This document shows positions 35,118-44,054 of a stretch of 64,000 nt of DNA, piece after piece. Each line of letters begins with the position of its first letter. The stretch's first letter is position 1. The notes beneath the pieces are model-generated. The model was not told the origin of the DNA and ran no database searches. It worked only from the letters and a program-made list of their open reading frames with translations. Source of the stretch: DATLZU01 sp051293835 (GTDB lineage: Bacteria; Nitrospirota; Nitrospiria; Nitrospirales; Nitrospiraceae); the NCBI GenBank assembly GCA_051293835.1, contig JBPKMA010000002.1, forward strand, positions 124,001 to 188,000, read 5' to 3'. A program made the translations under genes and the position numbers.

Positions 35118-36953
35118 ATGCTCCAGATCGAGTGTGTCAGCAAGCAATATGCCGCAAAGATCCTGCTGAAGGACGCGTCAGCGCACTTGCGGCCAGGCAC
35201 GCGGGTCGGTTTAGTCGGCCCGAATGGAGTCGGGAAAACCACGCTCTTCCGGATGATCCTTGGAGAGGAGTCTCCGGACAAAGGCATCATTCGGAGGCGA
35301 CCACGATTACGGATTGGATACCTGCCGCAGGACCTCGAAACGATCGCAGGCAAAACGGTCTTGGACGCTGCCCACCGCGACCACTATCCTGAGTACGAGG
35401 CCAAGCGGATCTTGTCCGGACTCGGTTTCGGGGAGGCGGACTTCAACCGGCCGGTTGAAGCCTTCTCGGGCGGGTATCGCATGCGCATTGCGCTAGCGCA
35501 TCTCTTGTTGTCGAATCCCGACGTCCTGCTGCTCGACGAGCCGACCAACCATCTCGACAAACCGACGCAAGCATGGCTCGAAAGCTTTCTGTTGCGCACA
35601 AGGATGACCATTCTGGTCATCAGCCACGACACGGGATTCCTGGACCGGATTGCGACGCATATCTGGGAGATCCGTGACCACACGATCCAGGAGTACCGCG
35701 GCAACTACACCGCGTTCCGCGAACAGCGGGCGGCACGCGACGCCCAACGGGAGTCTTCAGCTAAACAGCAAGAGAAGGAGATCGCCCGCATCCGGAAATT
35801 CATCGACCGCTTCCGCTACCAGGCCAACAAAGCCAGCCAGGTGCAGTCCCGCATCAAGCAACTGGAAAAGATCAAACTGATCGAGCGGACGCGCGACCCC
35901 AAGCGTGTGCGCTTCACCTTTCCTGTCCCCCCGGCAAGCGGTCGGCAGGTCCTCGAACTGAAAGGGGTCGCGAAGAGTTACGGAACCAAGGTGGTCTATG
36001 AGTCGCTCGACTTCTCCGTCGAGCGCGGAGAACGAGTGGCGCTGGTCGGCGAGAATGGAGTGGGCAAAAGCACTCTGCTTAAGATATTGGCCGGGGTCCT
36101 GCCGTTCGACAAAGGCGTCAGAACCGTCGGACACGGTGTGACGTTGCATTATTTCGCACAGCATCAGGCCGAGGCGCTCAACCCAGAGCAGACTGTTCTC
36201 GACTCATTGGCCGAGGTCTCGAAGCAAGCCGAGATGAATTTCTTGCGTGGGATTGCGGGTGCGTTCTTGTTCTCGGGTCCTGACCAGAAGAAGCCCATCA
36301 AGGCGCTGAGCGGCGGCGAGCGCAACCGTGTTGCCCTCGCGCGGATGCTCGTCGAGCCGGCCAACACATTATTGTTGGACGAACCGACAAACCATTTAGA
36401 TCCGGCCTCAGTGGACGTGCTGACCGACGCGCTCGCGGAGTTCCCCGGCACCATCATCTTCATCTCCCATGACCCGACATTCCTGACGCGCATCGCCACG
36501 CGCGTGGTGGAGATCGAAGACGGTCAAGTGAAGAACTATTTGGGCGACTACGAGTACTACCTCTGGAAAAAAGCGCAGGAACTGGAGTCGATCAAGGAAC
36601 CGTGCGAGGAACTTGAAGCGCAGGATACGGGACCGCGTGGAGCGGGAGCGGCCACTCTCATGGCTTCCCCGGCATCGAAATCCAACGCCAGGGACCGGCG
36701 TGAGCTGTCCAAGACTCAGGCCAGACTGGAAAAGCAGGTTGCGCGCGCAGAGGCGGAGATCGCCGAGATCGAGCGGAAGATCCGGGCACGCGATCAGGAA
36801 CTCGCCGATCCAGCCCTCTATCAGGATTTCGCCAGATGGCACGCTCTTCACTTAGAACAGGAAACCTGGAAGAAGGATCTGGAGCGACTGACAGCTCGGT
36901 GGGAACACTTGGCGGAGGAACTCAACAGCATCAAACAGTCGCTGGGAGCATAA
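35118..36953 (+). CDS. ABC-F family ATPase
   Basis: The 611-residue cytoplasmic protein has two nucleotide-binding domains and no membrane segment. Domain 1: Walker A GPNGVGKT (34-41), signature FSGGYRMRIALA, Walker B LLLDEPTNHLD. An Arg/Lys-rich linker of the P-site tRNA interaction motif type (IARIRKFIDRFRYQANKASQ) follows. Domain 2: Walker A GENGVGKS, signature LSGGERNRVALA and LLLDEPTNHLD. A C-terminal coiled coil spans about residues 530-611. This is the Uup/YheS layout; such proteins resolve stalled ribosomes or assist translation. The exact subfamily is open. Confidence 0.9.
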   Translation: MLQIECVSKQYAAKILLKDASAHLRPGTRVGLVGPNGVGKTTLFRMILGEESPDKGIIRRRPRLRIGYLPQDLETIAGKTVLDAAHRDHYPEYEAKRILSGLGFGEADFNRPVEAFSGGYRMRIALAHLLLSNPDVLLLDEPTNHLDKPTQAWLESFLLRTRMTILVISHDTGFLDRIATHIWEIRDHTIQEYRGNYTAFREQRAARDAQRESSAKQQEKEIARIRKFIDRFRYQANKASQVQSRIKQLEKIKLIERTRDPKRVRFTFPVPPASGRQVLELKGVAKSYGTKVVYESLDFSVERGERVALVGENGVGKSTLLKILAGVLPFDKGVRTVGHGVTLHYFAQHQAEALNPEQTVLDSLAEVSKQAEMNFLRGIAGAFLFSGPDQKKPIKALSGGERNRVALARMLVEPANTLLLDEPTNHLDPASVDVLTDALAEFPGTIIFISHDPTFLTRIATRVVEIEDGQVKNYLGDYEYYLWKKAQELESIKEPCEELEAQDTGPRGAGAATLMASPASKSNARDRRELSKTQARLEKQVARAEAEIAEIERKIRARDQELADPALYQDFARWHALHLEQETWKKDLERLTARWEHLAEELNSIKQSLGA

Positions 36954-36955
36954 GG

Positions 36956-37321
36956 CTACGGCGCTTCCTTGAGGGTTTCTTCCAGGTAGTAGTAGAGCCA
37001 GCGGTTCTTCTCTTTGGTCACCAATTCATCCCACACGACTCCGATCAAAAAGCCTTTTTCCCACGGCTTGACCCATGCCACGCTTCCGGAGAGCTTCTCC
37101 TGCTGCTCCACTCCCTCAGGGTCTAGAAACGCCAGGGAGACGGTCACTTTCTCATTGACCGGCAATTTTTCCTTGGCATGCAGGCCGGCACCGATCTTGT
37201 TGACATTGTCCAGGACGGCGGTAATCCCTTTGCTTCCGCTCTTGGGCACGATGTGGGCGGACCCTACCAGCGTGGCCCGGACGTATTTCCGACGTTCATT
37301 GGGCGTTGCGACCGATCCCAT
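36956..37321 (-). CDS. PilZ-domain protein
   Basis: The 121-residue protein has the N-terminal RRKYVRATL (RxxxR), NVNKIGAG matching the second motif with Asn in place of Asp, and SVAWVKPWEKGFLIGVVWDE as the closing strands. The C-terminal helix is rich in Tyr and Lys (NRWLYYYLEETLKE). GAGG nine bases upstream favours ATG 37321 over 37330. It is convergent with the ABC-F gene, two bases away. Confidence 0.75.
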   Translation of the reverse strand: MGSVATPNERRKYVRATLVGSAHIVPKSGSKGITAVLDNVNKIGAGLHAKEKLPVNEKVTVSLAFLDPEGVEQQEKLSGSVAWVKPWEKGFLIGVVWDELVTKEKNRWLYYYLEETLKEAP

Positions 37322-37396
37322 TGCCCGCATCCTCGGCTTTGCCCTTAAGTATAACCGAACAGGATCGTTTGTCCATAATCAATTTTCAGGCCGCGG

Positions 37397-38689
37397 TCAC
37401 AGCGTTTTGGGTCGATAGTAGCGCCTGCCGCTGAGTCGCTCCGGCAGATGGGTCTGCTTGTCTTTCGCCATGGGGTCCTCGTGCGCGTACCGATATCCCT
37501 GCCCATACCCGAGATCCCGCATCAGCGAGGTCACCGCGTTCCGCAAGTGGAGGGGAACACTTAAGTTGCCGAACTCACGTGCGTCTCGAAGCGCTTCGAG
37601 CAGGCCGATATACGAGGCATTGTCCTTCGGGCAGGAAGCCAGGTAAGCAGTCCCCTGGGCCAAGTTGATCTGGGCTTCCGGCAATCCGACAAACTCGACA
37701 GCCTGAAAGACTGCGGTGGCGACCACCAGGGCAAGCGGGTTAGCGTTGCCGATGTCCTCCGAAGCGAAAATGACCAGGCGCCGGGCAATAAACTTGGGAT
37801 CTTCACCGCCTTCCAGCATTCGCGCCAACCAGTAGAGGGCTCCGTCCGGGTTCGAATCCCGCAAGCTTTTGATGAAGGCCGAGATCAGATTGTAGTGTTC
37901 TTCCTCGGACTTATCGTAACGGAGCGATTTCTTGAGCAGCGCCGTTTCTAATACCCGCTCATCGAGCAGTCGACGTCCGTCCTGGCCGGCCGGTGTGTGG
38001 GTCGCCACGAATTCCAGCGCCGTAAGCAGGGCCCGAGCGTCGCCGTTTCCGAACCCGATCAATCGGCGCTTGGCTTCTGGCGTCATGTCGATCTGGAGCG
38101 TTCCGAGACCCCGTTCCTTATCCGCCAGGGCTCGTTCCAGGATCCGGCTCATCGCGTCATCCGACAGCGGTTTGAGGACGACAACCAGGGAGCGCGAAAG
38201 CAAAGGGGCGGTCACTTCGAACGATGGGTTCTCCGTGGTTGCGCCGACCAGAACGATTGTCCCCCGCTCTACGTGCGGAAGAAAAGCATCCTGCTGGGCC
38301 TTGTTGAAGCGATGAATTTCATCGACGAACAGAATCGTGCGCCGGCCGTGAAGCGCGCGCCGTTGCTCGGCGCCGCGGATGATGTCGCGCAATTCCGGAA
38401 TCCCCCCGGTGACGGCGGAAAATGGCACGAATTCCGCCTTCGTGTGCCGCGCGACGAGATACGCAAGTGTGGTTTTTCCGGACCCCGGCGGTCCCCAGAA
38501 AATGACCGACGAGAGACGATCCATTTCGATCGCACGCCGCAGCGGCCGATCAGGCGCCACGATCTCCTCCTGACCGACGAAGTCCGAAAAGCTTTGCGGG
38601 CGCATCCGCTCAGCGAGAGGGATCTGCTCAGCCTTCCACTCTCCCGGACTCGAAAAGAGATCGCCTTCGTACTGTCGTGGATCGGCCAT
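37397..38689 (-). CDS. rarA: Replication-associated recombination protein A (RarA/MgsA)
   Basis: This AAA+ clamp-loader-like ATPase acts at stalled replication forks. It has 430 residues. Visible: PLAERMRPQSFSDFVGQEEI, Walker A WGPPGSGKTTLAY (66-73), Walker B ILFVDEIHRF, sensor-1 VLVGATTENPSFEV, sensor-2 FGNGDARALL near 230, and the tetramerisation domain with SLRDSNPDGALYWLARMLEG and FASEDIGNANP. Length and motifs match RarA. ATG 38689 begins the conserved part; upstream frame is not conserved-looking. Confidence 0.94.
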   Translation of the reverse strand: MADPRQYEGDLFSSPGEWKAEQIPLAERMRPQSFSDFVGQEEIVAPDRPLRRAIEMDRLSSVIFWGPPGSGKTTLAYLVARHTKAEFVPFSAVTGGIPELRDIIRGAEQRRALHGRRTILFVDEIHRFNKAQQDAFLPHVERGTIVLVGATTENPSFEVTAPLLSRSLVVVLKPLSDDAMSRILERALADKERGLGTLQIDMTPEAKRRLIGFGNGDARALLTALEFVATHTPAGQDGRRLLDERVLETALLKKSLRYDKSEEEHYNLISAFIKSLRDSNPDGALYWLARMLEGGEDPKFIARRLVIFASEDIGNANPLALVVATAVFQAVEFVGLPEAQINLAQGTAYLASCPKDNASYIGLLEALRDAREFGNLSVPLHLRNAVTSLMRDLGYGQGYRYAHEDPMAKDKQTHLPERLSGRRYYRPKTL

Positions 38690-38859
38690 AGCCTCACGCG
38701 ATGCGCGACGGGATTGTATACCGCTGGACGCACACCCGTAAATGGCGCGCACAGCCTCAAAACCTCTGGACGGTTGGAGCCCCTTGACGAATTTGCCTGC
38801 TCTTGATAGAGGAACACCGCATAAATGCAACCGTTCGGGACCGACGTAAGAGCGGGCCA

Positions 38860-39663
38860 ATGATTGCTGAAGTCAATGGTGTTCGTCTCGCCTATGATGA
38901 CCGAGGCGCGGGAACACCCATTGTATTCCTCCATGCCTTCCCCTTGAACCGGACCATGTGGGCGGCTCAAGAACGCACCCTGTCGCAGCGGTTTCGGGTC
39001 ATCACCGTGGACTTGCGTGGACACGGCGAATCGGACGCCCCGCTGTGGCGGTATACGTTGGACCAGCATGCGGACGATGTGAATGCGCTCTTGGACCGCC
39101 TCTCGATCCAACGGGCGGTCATGGCTGGGTTGTCGATGGGAGGGTATATCCTGTTTGCCATGTATCGCCGCCATAGCGATCGAATTCGCGGGTTGATCTT
39201 CGCAGATACCCGGGCCGAAGCTGACCAGCCAGCCCAAGCAACCTGGCGGTTCAATTTGGCACAGAAGGTCCACCAGGAAGGACCGAAGGCGGTCGCTGAC
39301 GAGATGGTTCCCAAACTCTTCTCCCCGTCCACCATGCAGAAGAACCCCGCCTTGGCCGAGCGGGTGCGGGCCATCATCTTGAGTACACCGATCAGCGGAA
39401 TTGTCGGCGATCTCATGGCCATCGCGGAACGACCCGATTCGACGTCGCTTCTGAAGACGATCTCCATCCCGACCCTGGTTCTGGTCGGCGATCAAGACAG
39501 GCTGACCACGCCCGAAGAGAACCAACGCCTTGCTAATGGCATCCCCGGTGCTCGGCTGGAGGTCATTCCCGGCGCCGGTCACCTCAGCAACATGGAGCAA
39601 CCGGAACTCTTCAATCAAGCGGTGAGCACGTTTCTGGAAAGCCTCGAGGGAGAGAAAGTTTGA
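38860..39663 (+). CDS. Alpha/beta hydrolase
   Basis: The 267-residue cytoplasmic hydrolase has VFLHAFPLNRTMW (oxyanion region), VDLRGHGESD, nucleophile Ser in GLSMGGYI, an Asp in VGDQDRLTTPEEN and His in GAGHLSNMEQPELF. The sequence most resembles 3-oxoadipate enol-lactonase/PcaD-like esterases, but no aromatic-degradation genes accompany it, so the substrate is open. ATG 38860 fits the fold start. Confidence 0.88.
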   Translation: MIAEVNGVRLAYDDRGAGTPIVFLHAFPLNRTMWAAQERTLSQRFRVITVDLRGHGESDAPLWRYTLDQHADDVNALLDRLSIQRAVMAGLSMGGYILFAMYRRHSDRIRGLIFADTRAEADQPAQATWRFNLAQKVHQEGPKAVADEMVPKLFSPSTMQKNPALAERVRAIILSTPISGIVGDLMAIAERPDSTSLLKTISIPTLVLVGDQDRLTTPEENQRLANGIPGARLEVIPGAGHLSNMEQPELFNQAVSTFLESLEGEKV

Positions 39664-39704
39664 ATTCGCGGTGCACCAATTCGGTATCGATCACACAATG
39701 CCAC

Positions 39705-40352
39705 TTAATCCGGATCCCCAACACTACCCTGCCGAATCAGCTTGAGGAATTCGTCCCGCGTCTGTTGCTGGCTTCTGAACACCCCCAGCATGGAGCTGGT
39801 CACCGCGATGGTGTTCTGCTTCTCAACGCCGCGCATCATCATGCAGAGATGGCGGGCCTCGATCACGACCCCGACGCCGTGGGCATTGAGTTTCGACTGC
39901 AGGGTCTCCGCAATCTGGACCGTCAACCGTTCCTGCACCTGGAGCCGCCGGCTGAAGGCGTCCACCACACGCGGGATTTTGCTCAGCCCGACCACTTTCT
40001 TGTTGGGGATATACCCCACGTGGCACTTACCGAAGAACGGCAACAGATGGTGCTCGCAAAGACTGAAGAAATCGATATCCTTTACAATCACCATCTCGTC
40101 GTAGTCGATCGGGAACAGAGCGCCGTTGAGCAATCGCTCGATGTCCTGCTGATAGCCCTGGGTCATGAACCGCAGGGCCTTCGCCACACGTTCTGGCGTT
40201 TTGAGGAGCCCGTCCCTCCTCGGTTGCTCGCCAAGCATGGCCAAGAGATCGGCGATCAGGCCCTGGAGGTCCTCAACCTCGGCCGGACGGCCGTCAGCAC
40301 GAACGACCCGGTGCCGCCCCACTCGTTTCGCTGTCGGTAGACGATCACCCAT
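39705..40352 (-). CDS. folE: GTP cyclohydrolase I
   Basis: The enzyme converts GTP to 7,8-dihydroneopterin triphosphate, the entry to folate and, through QueD, to queuosine. It has 215 residues. Zinc ligands Cys99 and His102 lie in SLCEHHLLPF, and Cys170 in ARHLCMMMRG. YIPNKKVVGLSKIPRVVDAF and QERLTVQIAETL follow the family order. It overlaps the upstream queD-like gene by eight bases, so product and next enzyme are made together. Confidence 0.96.
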   Translation of the reverse strand: MGDRLPTAKRVGRHRVVRADGRPAEVEDLQGLIADLLAMLGEQPRRDGLLKTPERVAKALRFMTQGYQQDIERLLNGALFPIDYDEMVIVKDIDFFSLCEHHLLPFFGKCHVGYIPNKKVVGLSKIPRVVDAFSRRLQVQERLTVQIAETLQSKLNAHGVGVVIEARHLCMMMRGVEKQNTIAVTSSMLGVFRSQQQTRDEFLKLIRQGSVGDPD

Positions 40353-40794
40353 GGGACGCTCCAGCTATCGTCACTCGGCACGGGCTCGATCCGGCATATT
40401 CGAAATAGTTGTCCCGGGTTTCGATCACCCCAACTTTCTCAAGCCGGCCCCGCGGGATACGCGCGACAAGGAGATCCCAAATTAGCATGGCCAGATTTTC
40501 GCCGGTCGTGGTTCGGCCGGCGAAACCGGGGTCCTGATTCAAATCCCGGTGGTCGAAGCGCTTCACGATCGCCTCGTCCACTAGGCAGTCCAACTCCTGC
40601 AGATCGATCACGCTGCCGCTCCGAGGATCGATCTCGCCCGTCACCGTGACCAGCACCACGTAGTTATGCCCGTGGCCGTTGGGGTTATTGCACTTCCCGA
40701 ACACGGCCCAGTTCTCCTCCTCGGAGAGCTGCTCGGTATGCAGCCGATGCTGTGCGCAGAACCGATACCGCCGTGTGACGCTGACCTGATCCAT
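40345..40794 (-). CDS. queD: 6-carboxytetrahydropterin synthase family protein (QueD/PTPS)
   Basis: The 149-residue protein acts on dihydroneopterin triphosphate. Zinc ligands are His16 (FCAQH) and His41/His43 in NGHGHNY, and the catalytic Cys35 is in GKCNNPNG. FDHRDLNQD and GENLAMLIW with the charge-relay and substrate Glu (VIETRDNYFEY) follow. The Cys35 motif CxxxHGH type points to QueD rather than eukaryotic PTPS. It is translationally coupled to folE. No queC or queE lies in the window. ATG 40794 was taken; the frame extends to 40842. Confidence 0.88.
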   Translation of the reverse strand: MDQVSVTRRYRFCAQHRLHTEQLSEEENWAVFGKCNNPNGHGHNYVVLVTVTGEIDPRSGSVIDLQELDCLVDEAIVKRFDHRDLNQDPGFAGRTTTGENLAMLIWDLLVARIPRGRLEKVGVIETRDNYFEYAGSSPCRVTIAGASHG

Positions 40795-40953
40795 GATTTC
40801 AAGTTGCTCGAAGACAGCCCCTTCCGATCGTTCGGAAGACAAAACAAATCGGGCCGGAATTGCGCTTCCTGCGGAAAGGCAACTCCGGCCCCTCGCTCGA
40901 CTTCATCCGCACTTCGGAGCTTTCGCCCGAAGGCTGAAGGCTGATGCCCCAGT

Positions 40954-41274
40954 TTAGGCGCTGAACGAGCTGCCGCACCCGCAGGTTGTCTTCGCCTGTG
41001 GATTTTTGATGGCGAAGCCAGACCCCTGCAGGCTGTCAACGTAATCCACTTCCGCCCCGCTCAGCAGCGGCGCGCTCTGCGAATCCAGAATGACCTTCAC
41101 GCCCCCCTTCTCGATGACTGTATCGTCATCGGACAGTTTGGATTCAAAAGCCATCCCGTACTGATACCCGTGACACCCACCACCGCGGACGTAAATCCGC
41201 AGACCGACCGTATCCTTCTCTTCGGCCATTAGTTCCTTGATCTTCTGCTCGGCTACCGGCGTAATGGTGATCAT
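40954..41274 (-). CDS. erpA: A-type iron-sulfur carrier (ErpA/IscA family)
   Basis: The 106-residue Fe-S carrier delivers clusters to apoproteins. The three conserved cysteines are present: Cys34 in GGGCHGYQYG and Cys98/Cys100 in KTTCGCGSS. VKVILDSQSAPLLSGAEVDY is the central family stretch. GGGAGGAAAA precedes the start. It lies just upstream of the queD-folE pair and downstream of the ferredoxin and NuoF genes, which need clusters. ErpA versus another A-type protein is not settled. Confidence 0.9.
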   Translation of the reverse strand: MITITPVAEQKIKELMAEEKDTVGLRIYVRGGGCHGYQYGMAFESKLSDDDTVIEKGGVKVILDSQSAPLLSGAEVDYVDSLQGSGFAIKNPQAKTTCGCGSSFSA

Positions 41275-41317
41275 TATTTATTTTCCTCCCTTCTTGTAGG
41301 CTATCACACCACTTCCC

Positions 41318-41677
41318 TTATGAAAGGCTACACTCATGGTCGCTGGCCCGAGTGTCCCGTTCCGGAGACGAGGGCGACTCCCATTTCGATTCTGGCACCC
41401 GCACGATCACATCGCCCAAGACCCGGGCCTGGCACCCAAGGCGATGCCATGGTTCCAACAGCGCTTCCCGATCCAAAAGGTCTTGCTCGTCAAAATCGAT
41501 CTCCGAGAGGTTTTCGCCGCCCGCCTGCACCTCAACCCGGCAGGTCGTGCAGGAGGCATTCCCTCCGCAGTCATGATTCAGAGGAAACCCGAGCCTCTGA
41601 GCCGCCTCCAGCAGCGTCACATTGGGTTCCACCTCGCCACTCTTTCCTTGAGGATGCAGGAACGTCACGCGCGGCAT
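41318..41677 (-). CDS. 2Fe-2S ferredoxin
   Basis: The 119-residue protein has plant/adrenodoxin-type ligands Cys37, Cys43, Cys46 (DCGGNASCTTCRVEV) and Cys82 (LGCQARV). The acidic stretch LSEIDFDEQDLLDRE is the typical partner-binding face. Its start is 12 bases from the NuoF stop on the same strand, so it is probably the redox partner of that protein. Confidence 0.92.
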   Translation of the reverse strand: MPRVTFLHPQGKSGEVEPNVTLLEAAQRLGFPLNHDCGGNASCTTCRVEVQAGGENLSEIDFDEQDLLDREALLEPWHRLGCQARVLGDVIVRVPESKWESPSSPERDTRASDHECSLS

Positions 41678-41689
41678 CGCCGGCTTTCC

Positions 41690-42991
41690 TCACGCACAAG
41701 AGTCCATCCCGGCCGCCACAGGATGATAGGGGCACCGTCGCAGCCGGATATGCTCCTCGTATTCATGTCGGAACAACCGCAAGCTGCTCTGCACCAACAC
41801 CGCTGCCCCGGTCACCAAGGTGCAATACCCGGTCCCTTTCACGAATCCGCAGAGCTGCAACAGACTGTCGAGATCTTTCTGAGTCCCTTCGCCCCGCTCC
41901 ACTTTGTCGACCAGCGTCGCGAGGTTGATCGTCCCCATGCGGCAGGGGGGGCACTGTCCGCAACTCTCGGTCTTAAAAAAATTGGAAAATTTCAGTGTCT
42001 GGGCCACCATGCAGGTCGCGTCGTCCACGACGATAACTCCGGCCGAGCCGAGTCCCGTTCCGGCTTTCTTGAGAGAATCGAAGTCCATCGGCAGATCCAG
42101 TTGGTCTTGCGTGACCATCGCGAACGCCGGACCGCCTGGAAACACAGCTTTCACCTTCCTCCCGCCCGAGACCCCGCCTCCGCACTCCTCGATCAGTTGG
42201 CGGATCGTCGTCCCCATCGGCATCTCATACACACCCGGCCGGTTCACGGCTCCACTGAGCGAGAACAGCATCGTGCCCGGACATTTTTCTGTACCCACCT
42301 GGGTAAACCAGTCGGCGCCGTTTCGGAGAATGCGCGGAACATTGCAGAGCGTCTCCACGTTGTTCACCAGCGTCGGCTTGCCGTAAAGGCCGAAGTCGGT
42401 GGGATAAAACGGCGGCTTTTGCCTGGGCATCGCCGGTCGTCCTTGCATCGACTCCAACATGGCCGTCTCTTCCCCAGCGACATAGCTCCCCTGACCGGCA
42501 AACAGTTCGATCTCGATATCGATGCCTTTGCCGAAGATGTTCTTACCCACAAAGCCCCGCTCCCTGGCCTGAGCGAGGGCCTTTTTCAGGTTTTCCTGCT
42601 CTTCGCGATACTCATGATTGATATAGATGAACGAAGCCTTGGCATTGACCGCGTATGACGCGATCAAGCATCCCTCGAGCAATTGATGGGGCGCGTGTTG
42701 GAGGAGATACCGGTCCTTGAACGTTCCAGGCTCATGTTCCCCGGCGTTACAGACGAAATAGCGCTCCTTGACGCGGTGGTGAAGAACTTTGTCCCACTTG
42801 GTCCCGGTCGGAAAACCGGCGCCGCCCCGCCCGCGCAGTCCGGACCGTTTAATTTCGCTGACAATGTCCTCCGGTTGCAGCTCGGTCACACACTTGCGCC
42901 AGGCCTCATACCCGCCGACTTTCAAATAGGGGTCGATCTTCCACGGTGGCCCATCGAGTTGCTGCAGCACACGCGGTTCCACAACCGTCAC
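41690..42991 (-). CDS. nuoF: NuoF-type NADH dehydrogenase FMN subunit, orphan
   Basis: The 433-residue subunit has the FMN/NADH glycine motif GLRGRGGAGFPTGTKW (52-67), the second nucleotide stretch NAGEHEPGTFKDR (82-94; the usual NADE reads NAGE here), GEETAMLESMQGRPAMPR, PTLVNNVETLCNV, and 4Fe-4S ligands Cys344, Cys347, Cys350 (SCGQCPPCRMG) and Cys390. In complex I it takes electrons from NADH. No other nuo gene is adjacent; the neighbour is a 2Fe-2S ferredoxin. The pair may therefore act as NAD(P)H:ferredoxin oxidoreductase or supply a separate complex. Confidence 0.9.
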   Translation of the reverse strand: MTVVEPRVLQQLDGPPWKIDPYLKVGGYEAWRKCVTELQPEDIVSEIKRSGLRGRGGAGFPTGTKWDKVLHHRVKERYFVCNAGEHEPGTFKDRYLLQHAPHQLLEGCLIASYAVNAKASFIYINHEYREEQENLKKALAQARERGFVGKNIFGKGIDIEIELFAGQGSYVAGEETAMLESMQGRPAMPRQKPPFYPTDFGLYGKPTLVNNVETLCNVPRILRNGADWFTQVGTEKCPGTMLFSLSGAVNRPGVYEMPMGTTIRQLIEECGGGVSGGRKVKAVFPGGPAFAMVTQDQLDLPMDFDSLKKAGTGLGSAGVIVVDDATCMVAQTLKFSNFFKTESCGQCPPCRMGTINLATLVDKVERGEGTQKDLDSLLQLCGFVKGTGYCTLVTGAAVLVQSSLRLFRHEYEEHIRLRRCPYHPVAAGMDSCA

Positions 42992-43296
42992 CAGGTTTCT
43001 CCGGAAAAAGCCAGCGGAGGGACTAACTATACGGCCCGCTTACCTCGCTCGTCAAGTCAAGTTCCGGCGAATGGGCCAGATTCTCCAAGGAGTTAGGGCC
43101 AAGGGGCCATAGATCCCGATGGGCATATCCGTCGTCCACGCGGCACCGGTTCGCCGGACGGCTGTCGTGGGATCCGCTACGACCCCTGAACTTGTCAGGG
43201 GATTCCGCGCGAGGCCCGACGGCGGGAGAACCTGACAGCGGGGATTCGACCCTTCCCACTCCACACCGCACAGCGGGGAGGATCGCGCGGGACTTC

Positions 43297-43887
43297 TTAT
43301 TTGAGATGACTGGCAGCCGCCATGAAGAACAGCATCGGAATCGACAGCATCATATTGATGCGCGAGGCATAGAGCGCCTTCTTGGCTACAGCCGCCATTT
43401 CCGGAGGGGTCGGCTTGCCGGTCTCTGCGGACTCCTTCGTCCACTGGATGATCTTCTTCTGACAGGGCCAGATTATCGCATGGACATTCGTCATCATGAT
43501 CAATCCCAGAAGACCGCCGATCCATATCGCCTTGTCGCCGGTGCCCTGAAGCGAGGGGTGCAGGTAAAAGATCAACACCAACCCCGCTAACACGGTCACG
43601 GTCGCGCCGTGACGGAACCAATTCAGCGCGACTGGCATCAAGCGCGGAATCACGACCCCTTTTTGGCCGGCGTCCAGCGATTTCAGGAAGCCGGCATTGA
43701 TGAAGTTGAAGAAATACAGAAGCCCGATCCACATGATGCCGGCCAGAAAATGGATCCAGCGGAAAATCTGCTCAAACCAGGCTCCGCCCTCCGGCATGCC
43801 AACCATCGCCAGCCATAGGCCGACCAACACGATCGTGAGCACGAATCCTGCCGCCATCGTTTGGTAAGGATTTTCGAGGAATGCCAT
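43297..43887 (-). CDS. Urate-hydroxylase (PuuD) N-terminal-domain-like membrane protein
   Basis: The 196-residue integral protein has about four to five helices: AAGFVLTIVLVGLWLAMVGM, IHFLAGIMWIGLLYFFNFI, GATVTVLAGLVLIFYLH, IWIGGLLGLIMMTNVHAIIW and INMMLSIPMLFFMAA. HFLAGIMWIGLLYFFNF and NVHAIIWPCQKKI are typical of the urate_ox_N domain, which in PuuD is followed by a cytochrome c domain that is absent here. In chemolithotrophs such stand-alone copies are of unknown function. Histidines in helices could bind haem. Confidence 0.75.
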   Translation of the reverse strand: MAFLENPYQTMAAGFVLTIVLVGLWLAMVGMPEGGAWFEQIFRWIHFLAGIMWIGLLYFFNFINAGFLKSLDAGQKGVVIPRLMPVALNWFRHGATVTVLAGLVLIFYLHPSLQGTGDKAIWIGGLLGLIMMTNVHAIIWPCQKKIIQWTKESAETGKPTPPEMAAVAKKALYASRINMMLSIPMLFFMAAASHLK

Positions 43888-44054
43888 CGTGTCACCACCT
43901 CTCGGTTAACTGCTAGGCCGGAGTGTCTACTGCAAGCCGTGCCGCAATGTCAAGCATACAGACTCGTCATTGCCAATGCTCGTTCATCAAGCGCCATCGG
44001 AGGATCGACAAGACGTCACAACTGGCGATTGGCGCGTGACGGTTGATGATTCGT

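Noticed and set aside
37846..37861. Sequence like a tRNA T arm (GGGTTCGAATCCC)
   Set aside because: It codes for SNPDG inside rarA, and no acceptor or anticodon stem surrounds it.
43052..43732. 226-codon minus-strand open frame overlapping the PuuD-like gene
   Set aside because: It lies in another frame of the same strand as the membrane protein gene, has arginine-rich low-quality composition and no family resemblance.
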